DNA of 64,000 nt from Rana temporaria (taxonomy: Eukaryota; Chordata; Amphibia; Anura; Ranidae): the NCBI RefSeq assembly GCF_905171775.1, contig NC_053492.1, positions 327,510,720-327,574,719 on the forward strand, read 5' to 3'. The position numbers and the translations under genes are program-made. Below, in pieces: positions 63,099 through 64,000 of the stretch. Numbering within the stretch: position 1 is the first letter of the stretch; each line of letters begins with the position of its first letter. Below the pieces are notes generated by a model. The model saw only the letters and a program-made list of their open reading frames with translations, did not search any database and was not told where the DNA came from.

Positions 63099-64000
63099 CC
63101 GGGCGGAGGGTACGCGAAAAATACAGCACCCCCTGCGACCCGGACAGCAACTGTGCGAGTGGACACGTTCTCTGGCTTTACCAGATGTTTTTGAATCAGA
63201 GTGATAGTAGTCCCGGAATCTCTTAGGCCTTGTGCTACTTGTCCATTCACTCGTACCTCCTGACAGTGATGCTGACGGTTATCCGGAGAGGCCGCTTGTA
63301 TTGGGTCTGCCTCATACCAAATTCCCAGACATTCCTCCGGACCCCCCTCGGTCTCCAGGCAGTGGGCCGCAGAGGGACGTGATGGAGTGACCTCTGTGTT
63401 GGGTGTTGTGCGTCTCCAATTGTTATTTGTAGCTCTCAAAGGGCAATAACGAGCAATATGTCCCGTGTCGCTGCAGTGATGGCACGTCACCCTTGGCGAA
63501 TCCCGGGGGTAGTTGCTAGGCCCCTGAGGACGTGGTGGGACTGGAGCCCGAAACTCTGGGCGTGGGGTGACGGTTGGAGTACGCGGTTCTACCTTCTGAG
63601 CCAGCCGCATAGTACCCTGGCTTACTTTCCTTGTCTCCGCGTACTCATCTGCTAGCCGAGCCGCCTCGTTTAAGTTAGCGGGACGGCGATCTCGTACCCA
63701 GTCTTGTATGTCTGCGGCCAGGTCTTGGAAGAAATGTTCCATTAGGAACAGCTGCAATACCTCCTCCCCGGTGTTGGCCTTGCACCCTTGGACCCAAAGG
63801 GATGCCACCCTTTGTAACTGGTTGGCCCATTCCATGTGGGAGTCCACAGCCTTCTTCTTGGACTCCCGGAAGCGCCGGCGGTAGGCTTCTGGCGTTACGG
63901 CGTATCGGGTTAGCAGCGCCTTTTTAACTTGCTGGTATTGTAAAATATCCTCTGGAGCGAGAGCCCGAAAGGCTTCATTGGCTTTGCCCGACAATTTCCC
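63089..64000 (-). CDS. Gmr1-like Gag with SCAN-like capsid, and protease start
   Basis: Structural Gag, open at the window edge, so the N terminus is not seen. The SCAN-like capsid segment covers LLTRYAVTPEAYRRRF, MEWANQLQRVASLWVQGC, LFLMEHFFQDL and QDWVRDRRPANLNEAARLAD; SCAN domains of vertebrate zinc-finger proteins derive from this kind of Gag. A CX2CX4HX4C knuckle follows (CHHCSDTGHIARYC). The protease begins with GLRDSGTTITLIQKHLV, where DSG is the catalytic motif. The frame ends at 63089 shortly after; a 1-base change in a T-run separates it from the rest of the protease. Confidence 0.88.
   Translation of the reverse strand, partial: GKLSGKANEAFRALAPEDILQYQQVKKALLTRYAVTPEAYRRRFRESKKKAVDSHMEWANQLQRVASLWVQGCKANTGEEVLQLFLMEHFFQDLAADIQDWVRDRRPANLNEAARLADEYAETRKVSQGTMRLAQKVEPRTPTVTPRPEFRAPVPPRPQGPSNYPRDSPRVTCHHCSDTGHIARYCPLRATNNNWRRTTPNTEVTPSRPSAAHCLETEGGPEECLGIWYEADPIQAASPDNRQHHCQEVRVNGQVAQGLRDSGTTITLIQKHLVKPENVSTRTVAVRVAGGAVFFAYPPPGCT

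Larger units (their letters stand above)
61867..64000 (-). mobile_element. Gmr1-like Gypsy with captured TLE5 fragment (partial)
   Basis: LTR element on minus, running beyond the window. Seen here: SCAN-like gag with zinc knuckle, protease, a TLE5-like insert, a short RNase H tail, polypurine tract and 3' LTR. Integrase and RT are absent. The SCAN-like capsid is the hallmark of the Gmr1-type Gypsy group. The pol tail motif KADGLSRQ right before the LTR fits the Gmr1 order, in which RT/RNase H is last. The element is non-autonomous and should depend on another Gypsy for RT and integrase. Confidence 0.85.

Overview
This window looks like repeat-dense vertebrate chromatin, most likely from an amphibian and probably a frog. 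I infer this from the mixture: PIF/Harbinger with Myb-like and MADF partner genes, a BED-type hAT, Tc1, a Penelope-like element (PLE), three kinds of Ty3/Gypsy, a tRNA-derived SINE and a TLE5-like host gene fragment. I found no intact host gene. Nearly everything is a mobile element, a satellite, or one element nested in another.

Layout. Positions 1-36420 were once a single array of about 83 copies of a 115-bp satellite. Three insertions split it. The first is a foldback element (1187-7202) whose arms carry a Penelope-type hammerhead ribozyme motif and whose left arm holds a complete Harbinger transposon (1702-5961). The second is a long LTR element without coding capacity (7270-19735), itself filled with Harbinger-type hairpin MITEs. 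The third is a young Gypsy element (23509-31869) with gag, protease, RT/RNase H and integrase on the minus strand. From 36421 to 41402 lies a hAT element with a decayed single-frame transposase, carrying a MITE and a broken Tc1. Positions 41403-43556 hold remnants of Harbinger and hAT elements. A second Harbinger (43557 to about 58097) carries three genes: transposase, a Myb/SANT-like protein, and a divergently transcribed MADF protein. Its MADF gene is split by a chromodomain Gypsy (50035-57339), whose integrase is in turn split by a hairpin MITE (51933-53734). Positions 58098-61866 hold Penelope-like pieces, a third Harbinger fragment and a SINE. The window ends inside a Gmr1-like Gypsy (61867-64000 and beyond).

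Most notable points. (1) The last Gypsy lacks integrase and RT and instead carries, in frame, about 86 codons of the Q (tetramerisation) domain of the Groucho-family co-repressor TLE5/AES, without introns. (2) The Gypsy at 23509-31869 has a textbook -1 frameshift signal at its gag/protease junction (T TTA AAC in register, an 8-nt spacer, then a 7-bp stem). (3) Its primer binding site matches the 3' end of tRNA-Ser, and a second stretch matches the tRNA-Ser D arm. (4) Small hammerhead ribozyme motifs occur at 1478-1520 (-), 6921-6963 (+) and, with one core change, 58263-58303 (+). (5) Very long hairpin MITEs share termini with the intact Harbinger and have a CACGTG-rich centre flanked by mirror-image TATA boxes.

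How the parts relate. The Harbinger at 1702-5961 encodes a transposase with a complete DDE triad and could in principle mobilise the many GGGCCAGAT-ended MITEs seen here. The nesting gives a relative order of events: satellite first, then the LTR and foldback insertions, then MITEs inside them. The Gypsy at 23509-31869 is the youngest LTR insertion by LTR similarity. All identity statements are by eye.
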